Positions 1 to 23,582 of a DNA stretch of 64,000 bases are shown here, piece by piece. The stretch lies in contig JAYKKT010000073.1 in assembly GCA_036023115.1 (NCBI GenBank), positions 19,329,001 to 19,393,000 of the forward strand. The letters are read 5' to 3'. The first letter of the stretch is position 1. Each line of letters opens with the position of its first letter. The notes under the pieces are model-generated. The model saw nothing but the letters and a program-made list of their open reading frames with translations, did no database searches and had not been told where the DNA came from. The position numbers and the translations under genes were made by a program. Source of the DNA: Brasenia schreberi. Taxonomy: Eukaryota > Streptophyta > Magnoliopsida > Nymphaeales > Cabombaceae.

Positions 1-220
1 TCAAAGGGGAGCCGAAATCCGAGAGGTGGGCGACGTACTATCATGCGCGAGGCCTTTCGTGCGAGGGGAGCTCGGCAGCGTTCACCCAGAACTCCCTAAA
101 TTAATCGCCGTGCTGGCGTCCGCCGGTGCCGGCGAATGCTGGCACAAGCACGGTGACTTTCTCCATCACTTGGTCGAGGCCCACAGGCCAAAACACGTTC
201 AAGAACATGGATGGATTCCA
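1..220 (+). pseudogene. Broken exon resembling a plant DUF6817-type protein
   Basis: An open frame enters from the left edge of the window. Its stretch VHPELPKL followed by AGAGECWHKHGDFLHHL resembles the N-terminal part of plant proteins carrying the uncharacterised DUF6817 domain (GECWHKHG core), as recalled from family knowledge. Similarity stops after the codons for VEAHR at about 193, with no GT donor at that point. The frame then runs into an AT-rich stretch and a decayed retrotransposon, and ends at 313. I read it as an exon truncated by rearrangement or insertion. The function of the family is unknown to me. The upstream part is outside the window, so an intact gene that ends unusually cannot be excluded. 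Confidence 0.4.
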
Positions 221-574
221 CGGATTCCCACGTACGGCTTTTTCGAAAAGATTTTTTTTTCTTTTTCATTGAATCATTTCTATTACGTATTCTCTCATAT
301 AGACTATTTGTAGAGAGTGAGTCTCACTTCATTTTGTCTGTTATAAAATATTTTATTTTATTTATGTAAAACATGTTTTTTCAGGTTTTTAAAGTAAAAA
401 ATAACTACGATTTGGCGTTATCTTTCAATTGGTCATTCGAGACAAGTAATCTTATATAGAGGTTTTTACTCTCACTTTTACGAGGTTTTTCAAATCATGT
501 CATCTATGACTTGTTACAATTATTACCGTTGGTAGTTTCTTACCTACACAACAATTATTTTTAAACATATCTCA

Positions 575-3500
575 AACTTATGTTTGTAACATGATTTGAG
601 AAAGAAGAGGTCTGCCAACATATCATCAGTTGGCATATATGAGATGGATATTTCCTTTCTCATAACCATATCATGAACATAGTAGTATTTAATATGCTTA
701 CTTTTGAATTATCATCTCTACTCTTAATCAGAGTAATTACTCCATTGTTGTTATAATAAACAATAATTTTCATGTTATATCTAGCTTCAAATCACATATG
801 AAGTAGCTTATACAAATGGCACTTGTTGTAGTCATACATCAAGCCACATACTCAGTCTCATGTGTATATAACATTATATAGCCTTGTTTCTTACCTGCCA
901 AATAAACAACTTCACCTCCAAATAAAAATATTTGTGCAGAGGTTAATTTGTTGTCATCTTTACTCCCAGCAAAGTCACTATCTGAATATTCTACCATTTT
1001 AAATTCATATGCTTGAAAGCAAAGTTTAAAGTCTTTTATTTTTTGAGATATGTTAGAATTTTTTTCACAATTATCCAATGATGTCAACCAAGATTACTTT
1101 GATATCAACTTATAAGACTAACAACAAAACTGATATCAGGTCTTGTACACAATATAATATACATTAAGCTACTCATAGCTTGTGCATAAGGAATATTAAG
1201 CTTATCGTCTCTCTCATCGGAACAATCGACCTTACTAAATTTGACCCTTTAGCAATGAGTGTAGATACAAACTTGCATTCGCCCATTTTAAACTTCTTTA
1301 GAATATAATTGATATATCTCTCTTGACTTAGGTATAAGGGTTTAGATTCTTTGTATCGAGAAATCTTTATACTCAGGATATTGGATGTTTCTCTCATATC
1401 CTTCATTTCGAACCTTCAGTTTAACCATAACTTGGTTTTGACAATGATCTCATCGTCATTCCCAATCAATAAAATGTCATCTACATATAACGAGAGTATG
1501 ATAAAGTGGCTCCCACTGTTTCAAACATATACACAGTGATCAAGTTCATTAGCCACAAACCCAAGTTCAACTATGTCATTTTGAAAAGGAAAATACCATT
1601 GACAAGGTGACCTTTTAAGGTCATATAGGGATTTTTTCAACCTATATATTTTATCTTCTTATACTTTAACTTTATATCCTTCGTATTGTTACATATATAT
1701 GACTTCATCTAAATCTTCATTTACAAAAACAATCTTTACATCTAACTGATGTAAAACCAAATTATTATTTGCTAATATTGTTAGGATTATTTTTATTGAT
1801 ACAAATTTTACAACAAGAGAACAGTCTCACCATAATTTATTTCTCCTTTTATGAAAATCCCTTTGCAACCAGACTCGTTTTAAACTTATCAATAAACTCA
1901 TCGACTTTATATTTCTTTTTTAAAACTCATTTAAAGCCTATGACTTTCGTTCCTTTTGAAAAATCAGTCAATTCTCAGACTTAAATATTCTCAATGGATT
2001 CAATTTCCTCCTCGATGGCCTTTTTCTACTTTAATGATTTAGATAAGTTAATAGCCTGAAGATATGTCAAGTTATTATATATCTACCAAATTACACATTT
2101 CTTCTACAAAATAAGTGTGATATTCCTTTAAGTAGGAGAGTGTGACTCTAAGTCTTTTATGTCTATTTAAGGATTTGGTTTAATCAAGAAGATTATCTAT
2201 GAGTTCAAATGATGATAGATCTAGATATATTATATCATCAATACATTTATCATCATTTTTAAAGATGTCATTCTTAGTGTTCTTTAAGAATTCAGTATCC
2301 CTACTTTCTATTACTCCATGGTCCTTATGATAAAACTAATATCATTTCTATCCTTAAGATATCCAATAAATATACATTTTAAAGATCTACTGTTTAGTTT
2401 GTCTCTAGACTAATCGAGGATCTTTATATGAGCGATAAATTACCACCTTTTGAGATACCTAGATTTGGTTTTCTTCCAAACCACATCTTATATGGTATAG
2501 AGAATACTTATTTACAAGGTATTTTGTTGAGTATATACACAATTGTACTTATCACTTCTCTCCAAAATATCTTACGAAAAGAATATCTATTAACATAGAG
2601 GTCTTGTTATATTTTTCTACTACACCATTATATTGAGATGTATTAGGCATTGTATTTTGCTTTGCAATACCAAAATCTTTACATAATTCTAAAGATTTTG
2701 CACAAGTGTATTCTCCACCTCTATCCGATCCTAAAACTTTGATTATATGTCTAAGTTGATTTTCAACTTCTTACTTATATTCTTTGAATACTTTAAGTGT
2801 TTGAGATTTATGTGCTAAGAGTTATATGTATATATATCTTGAGTAATCATCGATAAATATTTTAAAATAAATATTTTCTCGATGTGATCGTACTCTAAAA
2901 TGTCTACATAAATTAGTATGAATTATTTCCAACAGGGTTGTTGCTCTTGTTATTTCTTGAAGAAATGTTTTTCTTGCCATTTTTTCTTATATACATGCTT
3001 CACACTTACTAAAAATGTTTTCTCGAAATTCAAACAATAAGTCAAAATCGGATAACTTTCCTAACTTTTTTAAACTTATATGCTTGTGCATTTATGTCAA
3101 ACATTCACATCAACATAAAAGGCAATATCAATATAAGCATAAGAATCATTATCTGTATTCAATTTGAACAATCCTTGTTATCATCAAACAATCTAGAAAA
3201 AGCTACCCTTTCATGCTTTTCCTCACTTACCTTGCTAGGGACAAACTTGACTTCAAAACCCTTCTTGACAAAGGGAAAAACCGAAATAAAATTATGCCTT
3301 ATTGATGACATAATTAATTGATAAGTCAGTATAATTGGTATGCTTTATACATATATTCTAAAGGATCCAACTATGAGAATATCTAAGAAAGTGTTGTTTC
3401 CTATTATATATCATATGTTTTTCTAGCTTATATTCCTTTAGGTCCATAGCTCCTTCTTTGATCTTTGAGATATGTCTTATTGCTCCTAAATCAATCCACC

Positions 3501-4250
3501 AACCAGATATTAGGTGGTATATGTAGAGTCATTCTGAAATCATGCACATTATGTCTTTCTTCTCTAATTGACCACATTGTTGGATGTTTCTGTCGCCAGT
3601 CTTTTTTTGGCAAAAATTTCTCTTATAGTTTCTCATTTTTGCATAGTTAAAATACTTAGCCCGAGAAGTGGTTTCCTATGATTTCTTAAAAGTTTGATTG
3701 TTTTTCTTGTTATTATTGTCAAACTTCTTGTTTGATTTATTCTTTATCTGGTTTAGTCTCGAGGTTGACACTATATATTCTTAAGCTACTAACAATTTAT
3801 ACTTTTTATTTTTATTCATATGTTCTTGTTTAATTATTAGTTTAAGGGGTAACTCAAAAATGTTTGGTTCAGCTCCTAATCTAAGGGTTGTGGATATTTG
3901 TATAGTTTCAGGAATGATTGATTTTGTTACAACTAAGTCTCTTGTCATTGCTAACATTTGGTTTACATGTTCTACTATATTATCTCTTTTCATTTTATAG
4001 TAGTTGTATTTTTGTAGTATTTTATACACTTCATTTTCTTTTTCTGTTGCATTTGGAGTAGGTGGTGAAACTATTTCTATTAGAACATAGTTTACACCTT
4101 TAAGTTAAGTGCCAACGAGATACGTCTTTTTCAGGTTTTAAAATTTGAATCGTTTAGCTTTTTTGTTTTTGTCAACTTTGATACATAAATTTCGGAGTTT
4201 ATCTTTGATTTGTTTAGCAAAATAACAATAAGACGGTCTAAAAAAAATAA
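575..4250 (-). mobile_element. Decayed Ty1/copia retrotransposon, minus strand
   Basis: Read on the minus strand, the copia domain order is recognisable through many stops and frameshifts. A gag (UBN2-like) piece lies at 4029-3781. An aspartic-protease-like stretch, WLVDFGAIRHIS, lies near 3510-3440; normal copies have DSGA. Integrase fragments with SDRGGEY and NGVVEK lie at 2770-2560. Reverse-transcriptase pieces run from about 2050 to 1173, including a palm-to-connection part at 1406-1173. RNase H with YSDSDFAGSKDD lies at 1087-839, followed by the C-terminal EDMLADxx-like motif near 620. No intact reading frame remains. I could not define long terminal repeats or a target duplication, so the limits are approximate. 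It probably caused, or followed, the break in the exon at the left edge. Confidence 0.8.
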
Positions 4251-4259
4251 ACCACAACA

Positions 4260-5100
4260 TCCAACACAGATATTAGATAACGAATATCTAACCACTAAAA
4301 TGCAATTTATAAAATGTCTAGGTATTGACCTTAAAATATCCCAACATACCTTAAAGTAATTTCAATTGATACTTAGGTATCAGTTTGAAAATACTCTTAA
4401 CTTGATTTTGTTATTTCAAAATCAATGTGATAATAAAACTGTAATTTTTCTCTTATATTATGCCACTCTAACTTTTGAAAAAATTTCAAGGGTAAACCAC
4501 GAATTTTACCCGTTTGTCTATTTTTGTAATTTTTCAAAAAGACTCAAGGCAGAATAGTAAAATGACACCTAGTTTTTTGTAAAATTCATGATTGATAGAG
4601 GGCAAGATAGTAATTTTCTCCCTAAGTCTAAATCTTTATTTTTCTTAAAGATAGGGATAGTGTTGTCTTTTTATACTCTAGCAAACTTGTGAAATTACGC
4701 TCGTTTAGAGGCAATAGTGTAATTTCATAGGTCATTTCATAATTTTCATAAACTGCGAGAGGATAGTTTTGTCTTTTCGTCTGGTAAGGGCAAAACCATC
4801 TTTTTACTTTAAAATATATAGACTTTATTAATTTTTCCAATGAAAAATAAAAATGGCTAAGGGTATAACGGACTTTTCAGTTCGCTCCTCGAGGTGGTTT
4901 TAGAAGACTGCAATTTTTCCACTCATGATTTTTAGAAACCGCTGGGAGGTTTTTGAATCTTCGAGTAGAGAGGGGGAGAGAGAGGATGAGAGAGGGAGAT
5001 TTAATTTACTGAAAATAGATTGTTTAATCTCCTTTATCTCTTTCTTTGATTTGAGAATTGATTTTCGTGTACTCTGGGCATCGTTTCTAACAAATTCTGT
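4260..5100. other. AT-rich spacer without a recognised gene
   Basis: Short open frames here have no family resemblance or coding character. The stretch from about 4940 to 5010 is purine-rich (GAGAGAGG) and may be part of the 5' region of the small gene that begins at 5175, but no TATA box or start site can be assigned with confidence. Confidence 0.4.
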
Positions 5101-5174
5101 CATGATAATGCAGATGGCACCATCAAGGAGCAGCAGATTAATGGTGAACAGGGGGTGAGTATTTTGGGGAGAGG

Positions 5175-5585
5175 ATGGAAGAAATAGAGCTTGTGATACC
5201 GCCTGTGTTCAACAAATGTTCGAAGATATTGGATCCAGAGGATCAATTAGAAGTTAGGGACCTTTACTGGCAGGCTGTGAGTTGCAAAAGGGAAGCAAAT
5301 GAGAGAGTGGTAGAGTTGCTGGTTAGGTGTTGTGAGAAGAACCTGTTTGTTGGGGAATCCCATGCAGTGTTGGGCCAGGCCTATCTGTCTCTTGGGAGGT
5401 ATGACGAGGGGGAGAGAGAGGCGCAATTGGGGCTGAGGCTGATGCTAGAGTGGGGGAGTAGTTGGGATAAGAGGATGCCGTGGAAGGGATGGATCGCGTG
5501 GACCAGGGTGCTGCTCACCAATGCCAGGGACCAGTCTTGGCCTAACAATGCTTGGGGCATTCTCAACCTTGGCCTTATTAAATAA
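5175..5585 (+). CDS. Small TPR-like plant protein (136 residues)
   Basis: A single open frame ends at TAA 5583-5585. The protein is soluble and helical: a first part with VIPPVFNKCSKIL, then LYWQAVSCKREANERVVELL, then a tetratricopeptide-like helix pair (HAVLGQAYLSLGRYDEGE REA) at about residues 62-84, and a tryptophan-rich end (WDKRMPWKGWIAWTRVLL). This matches a conserved but uncharacterised plant family usually annotated as TPR-like. The start at 5175 is the first ATG after an in-frame stop at 5145-5147. A different frame is open just upstream from a possible acceptor (ATGCAG at about 5107-5112), so upstream exons or a frameshift are possible. The sequence is much less AT-rich than the flanks. 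No substrate or partner can be inferred. Confidence 0.65.
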   Translation: MEEIELVIPPVFNKCSKILDPEDQLEVRDLYWQAVSCKREANERVVELLVRCCEKNLFVGESHAVLGQAYLSLGRYDEGEREAQLGLRLMLEWGSSWDKRMPWKGWIAWTRVLLTNARDQSWPNNAWGILNLGLIK

Positions 5586-5938
5586 AATGCTCATAATTAA
5601 GTTATTAATTACTTTTCATTTTCACGAATAAATAGGTTTGATCAGTTTGGCTGAGGTTGGTGAAGAGTCCCTTGCTATATAACTTTATCTCGAGTCCCCC
5701 GTGATTTTTTTGGATCTATCTAATGGCACTCTTCCATTACTTCAATATCTGAAACAATCTTCTGCCTTTGGTGTGAAACTGAAACAATCTAACTTGAATA
5801 CTTCCTGTGCGTCTGGGATCATGTGATAGATCTCAAATAAGATACAGAGTAGTGAAGAAAGATGTATCGGATTATCATGCCATGTATTAAGTTCGAATTT
5901 AACAGAATAATCTTGTAATGCGAAGGGACTTGTGCAGT

Positions 5939-6022
<84 letters not shown>

Positions 6023-6930
6023 CTAGTCAATACATTCTTCGTCTCTTTCCTGAAAGAACTTTTTAATATGCTCGAGAAACTCACTGTCAAATTAATCGTT
6101 CTACTTTCAGTGTTTGAAATCCTTCTGTTCCTTCAGCCATCGAGCTCACCATTATGATGTGAACCATACCCAGGGTTCTTTGTTTGCTGCCGTTGCCAGG
6201 CCTGAGCTGCAGACAAGATTACTCAATTATAAGCCCTATGCGAACTAAAGAAACCTTAACTATTGAAATTTCTCAAAATTATCAATGGGATTAGCGATTC
6301 TTTACAAATTTTATAGCTCCACAATCATAGACTGGAAGCCAGTATTCACTGAACAGAAAATCTACTCTACTGTATTCCATATTATTAAATTAAAAGTAAT
6401 TATATGTATATACATACATTTATATGTATGTAAAATATATACATACATTTATATGTATATAAAATATATACATATACACACATATGACACACATGTACTC
6501 TATATGGACACACATTCACGCACGCATACACACATGTATGAATATATAGCGCAGCAGGGGTGTCTTTACCTTAAACGCCATTCCACCTCTCCCTGCTTGC
6601 ATGTCTTCTCTGCCTCGCTCCATCCAGCAGCAGATTGAATTCTTTCCCTTGAGAACATGGTGCGGGTGGAGTGGGTAGAGAGTGCCATCCTTCATCTGAA
6701 CCCACTTCGAGGTTATTGGGGTATCCATCTCGACCCATTTGGATGGAGGTAACACGTTCGACACCTGAGCGATGTACATCTAGTAGGGCCTGCCTAACCC
6801 ACTCATTAGGCAGACCCGACAAGATTGTACATGGCCCAGGTATCAGCTTCTGACCATCTTGAAAGTTCTTTATAGTAAACACATATAGGTTTGGCTACCA
6901 TTATCATACATAGTTTCTTTTCTTCTTTTT
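5586..6930. other. Intergenic, microsatellites, no gene seen
   Basis: The interval holds a perfect AT dinucleotide run at 5943-6020. It also holds imperfect repeats of about 33 bp built on CATACATTTATATGTAT from about 6405 to 6475, followed by ACACAC/CACGCA stretches to 6540. The open frames here are by-products of the repeats. A moderately GC-rich stretch at 6550-6860 is open on both strands but resembles no family I know. Confidence 0.6.
5943..6020. repeat. (AT)n microsatellite, 39 units
   Basis: An uninterrupted AT dinucleotide tract of 78 bases. Its purity suggests a recent and probably length-variable locus. Confidence 0.97.
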
Positions 6931-6937
6931 TGCTACA

Positions 6938-7055
6938 AGAGAAGGCCGAAGTCTAACACACACACACACGCATGCACCCCTGGGAGTCAAACTCCCGAAC
7001 AGCAGCATCAGCACCAAGGTGCACTGCCGTTGAGCTAACGCTCTGGGTGCATTAT
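6938..7055 (-). mobile_element. tRNA-derived SINE, minus strand
   Basis: Read on the minus strand, the sequence begins near 7055 and shows an internal RNA polymerase III promoter. Box A-like TTAGCTCAACGGCAG lies at about 7040-7026 and box B-like GAGTTTGACTCCC at about 6994-6982. A GTGTGT tract and a short unrelated tail follow. The spacing and order fit a tRNA-related SINE head. No target duplication was resolved. It lies just downstream of the 3' end of the BRO1-like gene. Confidence 0.65.
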
Positions 7056-7720
7056 TATAGACGGTTTTGTCTAGATGAAATTCCGACAAATAACATTCCC
7101 AGCATTTTGCAAATACCATGATTCTAAATAACCAATGAAGTTTTATACTTTATGCACCTATGGTCGGGAAATAAGATTTTGGTAATATAAAATAAATTCT
7201 AATAATAACATATAACATGGCTCATCTCCATATATACTTTAAAGTTTAGAAGAATACACTTATTCTAAAATAGCCAATGGACTCTCAGGTCCGGAACAGC
7301 AAACAATCGTGTGTCATGGGATCATCGCCATCTTTGCAAACCTCAAGTATGAAACCATGACATTTACTGAAAAGAATATTGTCAGCGTAAAATACTAAAC
7401 TCGAACAAAATGGATAATCTACACAAACACTTCATTATGGCACATCCCTTGCATTCCTCGTGGGACTGTGCTTTCAAACTCTTCACTTGGATTGGCACTC
7501 GCTCCGTTGCATTGACATTGATCAACCTCGATGACCATCATCACCAATGAGATCCAAACTGTAGACGGGGAAATCAAGGGCTCATGGAAATACATAAATA
7601 AGCCAAAAATGTACGTCAGAACTGCTCAACGAGCGTGTGGTCCATGGTGGAGATACAACTTGCTTCCCCGTTACTGTTGCTAATTCGATTTGAATTCGCG
7701 TATCCTGAAAGCAGTCGGGG

Positions 7721-18344
<10,624 letters not shown>

Positions 18345-19838
18345 ATCTTGGATCTTATATCTGCACCAAGGAAAAAGTTGGTGACTCAAGAACCACCAAG
18401 ACAATCAGAAGTACATGAAGAGATATGTTCGTTAGAAAGTCCAAAATAAGCTAAGCAAAAAGAATTGCATGAACCAACACAAGAGGTGAAGAAAAACAGA
18501 ACGATTATACAATATCACAGATAAAGATCATTTGTGATATAACCCAACCAAGAAACTTAATAGAAGTATATCATATCATTTGTAAAAGGATCCATGGCAT
18601 CATATGAGAGAAGCACCAAATGCAGTGAAATAACTAAGTGACAAGAGATTGGAGATCTAATTTTTCTTAAGTCAGTTTGTCCTTTTACATACGACAAGTC
18701 TCTAAGACAAAACTGCATGTTGTCTACTCAGAAACCACCATAGTAAGACCCCTTTCAAACACAATAAGGAGTCCTACACGTTGTCTAGGATCTTCTGATG
18801 GTAAATATATCATTTCTACCATATGTGCATTTATATATACAAATAAGGCTCTCTTCGGGAAACAATGAAACAGATAAAACAGTATTTTCAGCCATAGTGG
18901 CTGTACTTAAGAGAAACTTCTGTTAGTAAAGAAGTATTGGCTGGGATTGGTACTTTATGTAAATGGCTTTTGTGACAGAAAATGAAGCTCAATCAAGAAT
19001 TTCTAACATCATCAGTGTTAGTTTTTTAAAACAATAATTTGGTCAGAAAAGTTTATGTGCTCGGGCACAAACTGATGAAAGTGTGAGGATCTGCTGAACG
19101 TTTCCCTTCAGAACCATACCCATCAACAACCTTCCATATAACAGAAGTTTCTAACTGAAGTTCCACAGCCACTTGTGGCTGAAATATACTTTACTTTTCG
19201 ATGATTCCAAACAGACCCTGAGTTTGTTCCTGATTTTGAAAGAGAGGAGACCCACATCAAATCAGAAGCTTTTTAGCTAACCACAAAAAATTCAGCCAAG
19301 TCCAGAAAATTGTCACACCCTAAACATGAAACTGCTTACCAAACTAGCAACCCAAGCGAGTGTTCACCCTTGACTGTAACGAGTTTGAGCGTTTGCTTGA
19401 AACTTTCCTTGGTTGAGTTCCTGGGCAAGTTATAAGTTACTGAGAAGCACCTCAGACAACCAAAAAGCAATAAAGATCACATGAAACCCAAGAGTACAAA
19501 GGGTCTAGAAAGGCAATGGTTGATCTACTTGGAGAAATCTAAGGAGTAAAATCCTCAACTCATTAAATGCCAACAAACATGACAACGATTTCATAAATAG
19601 CTGGAGCAAAATGGAGAGTGACATTTAGAGATACAGACGAAGTAAAGGCGTGGTTAGACGTTAGAAAGAAAAGGGGGAAAAAGAGCAAGCTTCAGCCAGA
19701 TCAACATCTTTGGCTTTAATATAATACTTGTGGTGCTGGATAATGGAGCGAAATTTGCAGCACAGATCAAACGAGTGTAAAACCAATTCCGGTAAGAGTT
19801 CGGCCAGGACAGGAAACAGGCATTTGTGATGATATACT

Positions 19839-19879
19839 ACAACTACTAAGCCTTTTCCCATACTAGACGGGGTCGACTA
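19839..19879 (-). mobile_element. 41-bp 5'-truncated RTE insertion with perfect target duplication
   Basis: The last bases of the RTE 3' end (complement of CCGTCTAGTATGGGAAAAGG plus a short GTT-type tail) are bounded by perfect 17-bp direct repeats, ATTTGTGATGATATACT at 19822-19838 and 19880-19896. It lies in the leader intron of the BRO1-like gene. Confidence 0.9.
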
Positions 19880-20656
19880 ATTTGTGATGATATACTGAAA
19901 AACGAAATTGTAAAGGGAAAACAGAAAGACAGAAGAAGAATGGATCGTTGACATGTCCATGTAAAGGACCGAAATTTTTCATCTTTTCAGAATCCAAACA
20001 TTCATTCAAAAAGGGACTTCCTTTTTCTTTTTCAGGAAAAGGAGATACGAACAGTTTGTCAAAACAAGAAAATTATCAACGTTCAGGAAAGGCAATCCGT
20101 CAAAATTGTCGTAAACATAAAGGGAGAATCCATCAAATACTAGCCTAACTCCTACTGGAAGTAACACCTCCTGTAAAGCAATTAAAGGAATAAAAATTTG
20201 TCAAAACAAAACGGAAGATAGGAATCACCAAGAGCGTGAACAAGAAAGAGTTCATGAAAGTTATAAATCTACAGAGGGAAGAGAAGGAAGACAAATCCAC
20301 ATCAGGCGAACGAAAACAGGTTAGACAAAGTATCATCGATTAAGAGGAAGTACGATATGAGGTCTGAAATATGAAATTACGAGGTTAAATTCATCCGAAA
20401 TTTCGACCAGAAGTTTGCTTAAAATCTACCTGCAATAACAATGGAAGGAGAAAAGGACCTTTGCTGGGGACTAATCAAGCTCTCACCAAAATCAACAGAG
20501 AACTTCATAAAACAACAAAATTTGGGCGTGAGCTGGTTAAAGAAAGAGACAGTAGGGCAAAATTGAAGCAAATTGTGTGGAAGACAATGTAAAAGGAGAC
20601 CAAAAAGGGAAGCAGTGAGCAAAACTTGAAAAAAGAAAAGGATAGATGAAAGCTAC

Positions 20657-20960
20657 CTTTGTTCTCCACTGTGTCATGGTCGGAGGGAAACGATGGTGCT
20701 CATCAATCTTCGATGAAGAGGTGGAGACAAGCACGTCCTCTGTCTTCTTCTTCGGATGCAAGAGACGCAGAATCGACAGCTATCTAGGATTTTGCCTTGC
20801 CCGTCGCACCCAATTCTCTCTCTCTCTCTCTCTCTGAGTGACGAGGGAGTATCGAGTCCGAATTTATCTTACGATGCCTACTCCCTCACTCTCTCACTCT
20901 CTCTCTCTCTCTCTAATGAATCAGCGTGGATGACGACGGCCTGTGTCCTCAGCCGCCCAA
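20657..20960 (-). promoter_or_regulatory. 5' untranslated exon and pyrimidine-rich promoter of the BRO1-like gene
   Basis: A non-coding first exon on the minus strand ends at a good donor (AACAAAG, then GTAGCT) at 20657. The matching acceptor (TTGGTGCAG) precedes the ATG exon at 18360, giving a leader intron of about 2.3 kb. Upstream, on the plus strand, CTCTCT runs at about 20815-20835 and 20893-20915 are of the kind common around plant transcription starts. The leader contains at least one short upstream open frame (ATGAGCACC, nine codons), which could damp translation. The exact start site is not visible. Confidence 0.55.
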
Positions 20961-23570
20961 TACATAAAGTTGCTTTTCCTTTTTCCCAATTGATTTATTT
21001 AACAAAACAATAAAAGAAGTTAGTTGCGCAACTGGCATCTTATTATTCGTCGCGCAAGGTAAGAAAGAAACCTTTGACAAACGTCCCATCTCATGAGGGT
21101 GCCTAGTCACCGCACGGCCGACATCGTCTACTCACTCTCCTCACCTCTACCCCCCTCTCTCTCTCTCTCTCTATCTATATATATATATAGAAAAAGAGAG
21201 AAGGAGTCTTAATTAGATAAAGTCTTTTGATATTTAACATTAATGGTTGAATTACTTTATATTTTAAAATGCATTAAATCTAAAACATAGTACAATAATA
21301 TTTTTAACTCAAATCTCTATTTTTTTAATATCAAAAAATCGATCTGTGAAAATACACTAAAAAATAATATCCAATAAAAAGAAGCTAACAGCCGTTTCGA
21401 GCAGCTTCTGCCCTTTGCATCTCTCTTAACTTGGTCACTAGCGGATCCAAAAGTTTGTTTTGAGTCGGACGGATTTCAGGTTTGAGAGGAGTGTGCTTTA
21501 AAAACTTCTAACTTCTTTTTACAAATTTCAATAAACGTTTGAAATTTTTCAGAATTTCAGATGAGAAGGCTGCCCTACCTTACTACAATATGCATCCGCC
21601 GTTGATCTCAGCTAACATTTCATGTCAAAGAGGGTTTCATGTTTTTATAGAAAAGTTGGTTCTTGCACTCATGGTGTTAACCCACCTGAGAGGCTCTGAA
21701 CTCAACCAGATGGAGAGTGTCGGTTCGATTCCTGGGACGTCCATACCTTCCATTGTGAAAAGGAAAAGCTGCAGTTTAGTGATTAATCGAAAGGTCATGT
21801 TGTGACGAGGAACTGAAGTTTTTTTTTCTTTTCCAGCCAACACCATTCGACCCGAAGACCCGACAAAGAGCCTGGTTATTCCGGCTCAAGTTCACCACCA
21901 CTATAGGGTAAAGCTCTCCTCCCAGTGCTGGTTTTCTCCATTCACAATCAAACTGGAAGGGAAAGAAGCATCTAATGAGCCAACCAAACTTTTTTTTTCC
22001 TGAAAGGAGCTGAACGCGTTTTCCCTAATTTGTTGCATGTGAGTGCCTCAACCGCCAAAGTCGTCTAACAGAGCCCACCTGGCGCGCATGGACCACGTTG
22101 GGTCGTTCATTTCAACTTTTTATAGACAGGAATGCCCTTGCCAACTTCTGGGAAAGGTACCAAGCCAAGGTCGTTTGCCTTTCGTCAGCCTCGTGGTTTT
22201 ATGGGAAGGAAAAATCTTTTGGTTTAAATATAACGTCCCTTATGGAATAACAGTTATAAACAAGAACAGTGTAGAGTAACTACAAGTCCAAATACAGCCT
22301 CTCAGGGAGAAGCACTTCCTTCAGCTTCCTAAAAATAGCAATTATTGTGCACTCAAGAGTCTTACCTTACCTGGAAGGACTCTTGACGAAAGCTGTGAGT
22401 TTGATTAAAAAAAAAATTATACCTCAAACCATAACCAAACGTTTCAAAGCCATTGGTTTCGGAGCAGTTTTGGTTTGAGTTTGAAATCGTCTGAAATCAG
22501 TAAAAAAGAATTAAATTTATATCTTAAAAGAAAAAATAAAAAGATCCAAATCAGATCATTTGAAACCATTGATTCTTATTTCAGGTCTGTTCCGATTCCA
22601 TAAAAGATGGACCGGATCAGAACTGACTGATCCATCCGAGTTTGGTTCCTAGTTCTATTTCCCTGATTCTGGTTTTACCCAGTTCCTAAACCGGTTCAGT
22701 TCCTACGGCCATGTCCACACACACACACAGATAAACTAACGGTGATTATCATGTCTTCTTGACAAAGAGGCGCTCAATCTTTTTTTTACTGATTTCAGAC
22801 TGAATTTTCGATAGTTTTGAAACGTTCTGTTATGGTTTCAGGTTCCAGGAAAATCCAAATTGCCCTTGAGTGAAGCTCAAGCTCACTGCTTTGGTAAAGT
22901 TAATCGAGAGCCCAGACAGGTGACTCAGTGTGCACAACCATTCCTAGTTTTGGGAAGCTGAAGGATGAGCTTCTCCCTTAGACGCTGCACCAAACAACAA
23001 ATAAATTAGTAAAAATCAACTGTGCTTCGAACAGATGCTCTCAGAAAAAAGTAGGAGTTGCCCGTCGACCAATCAATTCTAATTAATAAGGGATAGCAAC
23101 AATTGAAATGAAAGTCTCCGTCTCTATGGAAATGAAAGACCTTGTGTATTTAGGGCTGCACTTCTACCTGCCATTAAAAGATTAATTGTACACGTGTTGC
23201 TCAGGCCAATGGGCTCTTTTTAAGTTTTAAAGGAAAATCAAGCTTAAAAGGATCCAAAAGCAAACACTGGCCTGTTGTCAGGCTGCATGATTCACATAAA
23301 ATTCACCAATTTTTAGAATTTTGGGATCAAAACCAACCTAGGTTTGATTCGGAACCTTTAGTTATCACATTCAACTGTACAATTTGAGAAACACAAGACG
23401 CTTTCTATTTTTCTTAACGTTTTCGTTCACCCCTTTCTTCAAAGACTGTAACCGTTTACACGCTTATGCAAGAAACAGAGATTTCCTGCGCCTGAATGAG
23501 ACAGTAACAGCGAACTTCCTAGTTAGGTACCAAAGGAAACTGTATCCAACAACTTAATCTCGGCCTTATC
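20961..23570. other. Spacer between two minus-strand genes, with repeats
   Basis: The spacer holds a CT/AT microsatellite at about 21150-21190 and a SINE at 21640-21840. It also holds a stretch at 22430-22710 rich in GGTTTCGG/CCGGTTCAG-like words, resembling a degenerate dispersed repeat related to the one at 53800-54190. I see no coding sequence. Confidence 0.5.
21640..21840 (+). mobile_element. tRNA-derived SINE, plus strand
   Basis: A clear box B, GGTTCGATTCC, lies at 21721-21731 within GTGTCGGTTCGATTCCTGGG. A box A-like TGGTGTTAACCCACCTGAG lies about 45 bp upstream. An unrelated body follows, then a T-rich tail near 21820. Target duplications were not resolved, so the limits are approximate. 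Confidence 0.6.
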
Positions 23571-23582
23571 TGATACCTTTGA

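Noticed and set aside
5899..6157. Long open frames of alternating Ile-Tyr on both strands
   Set aside because: They are translations of the AT microsatellite and have no coding meaning.
6571..6882. Open frames on both strands and a GTGTCGAACG box B-like word
   Set aside because: No matching box A at the right distance and no family resemblance, so neither a gene nor a SINE can be supported.
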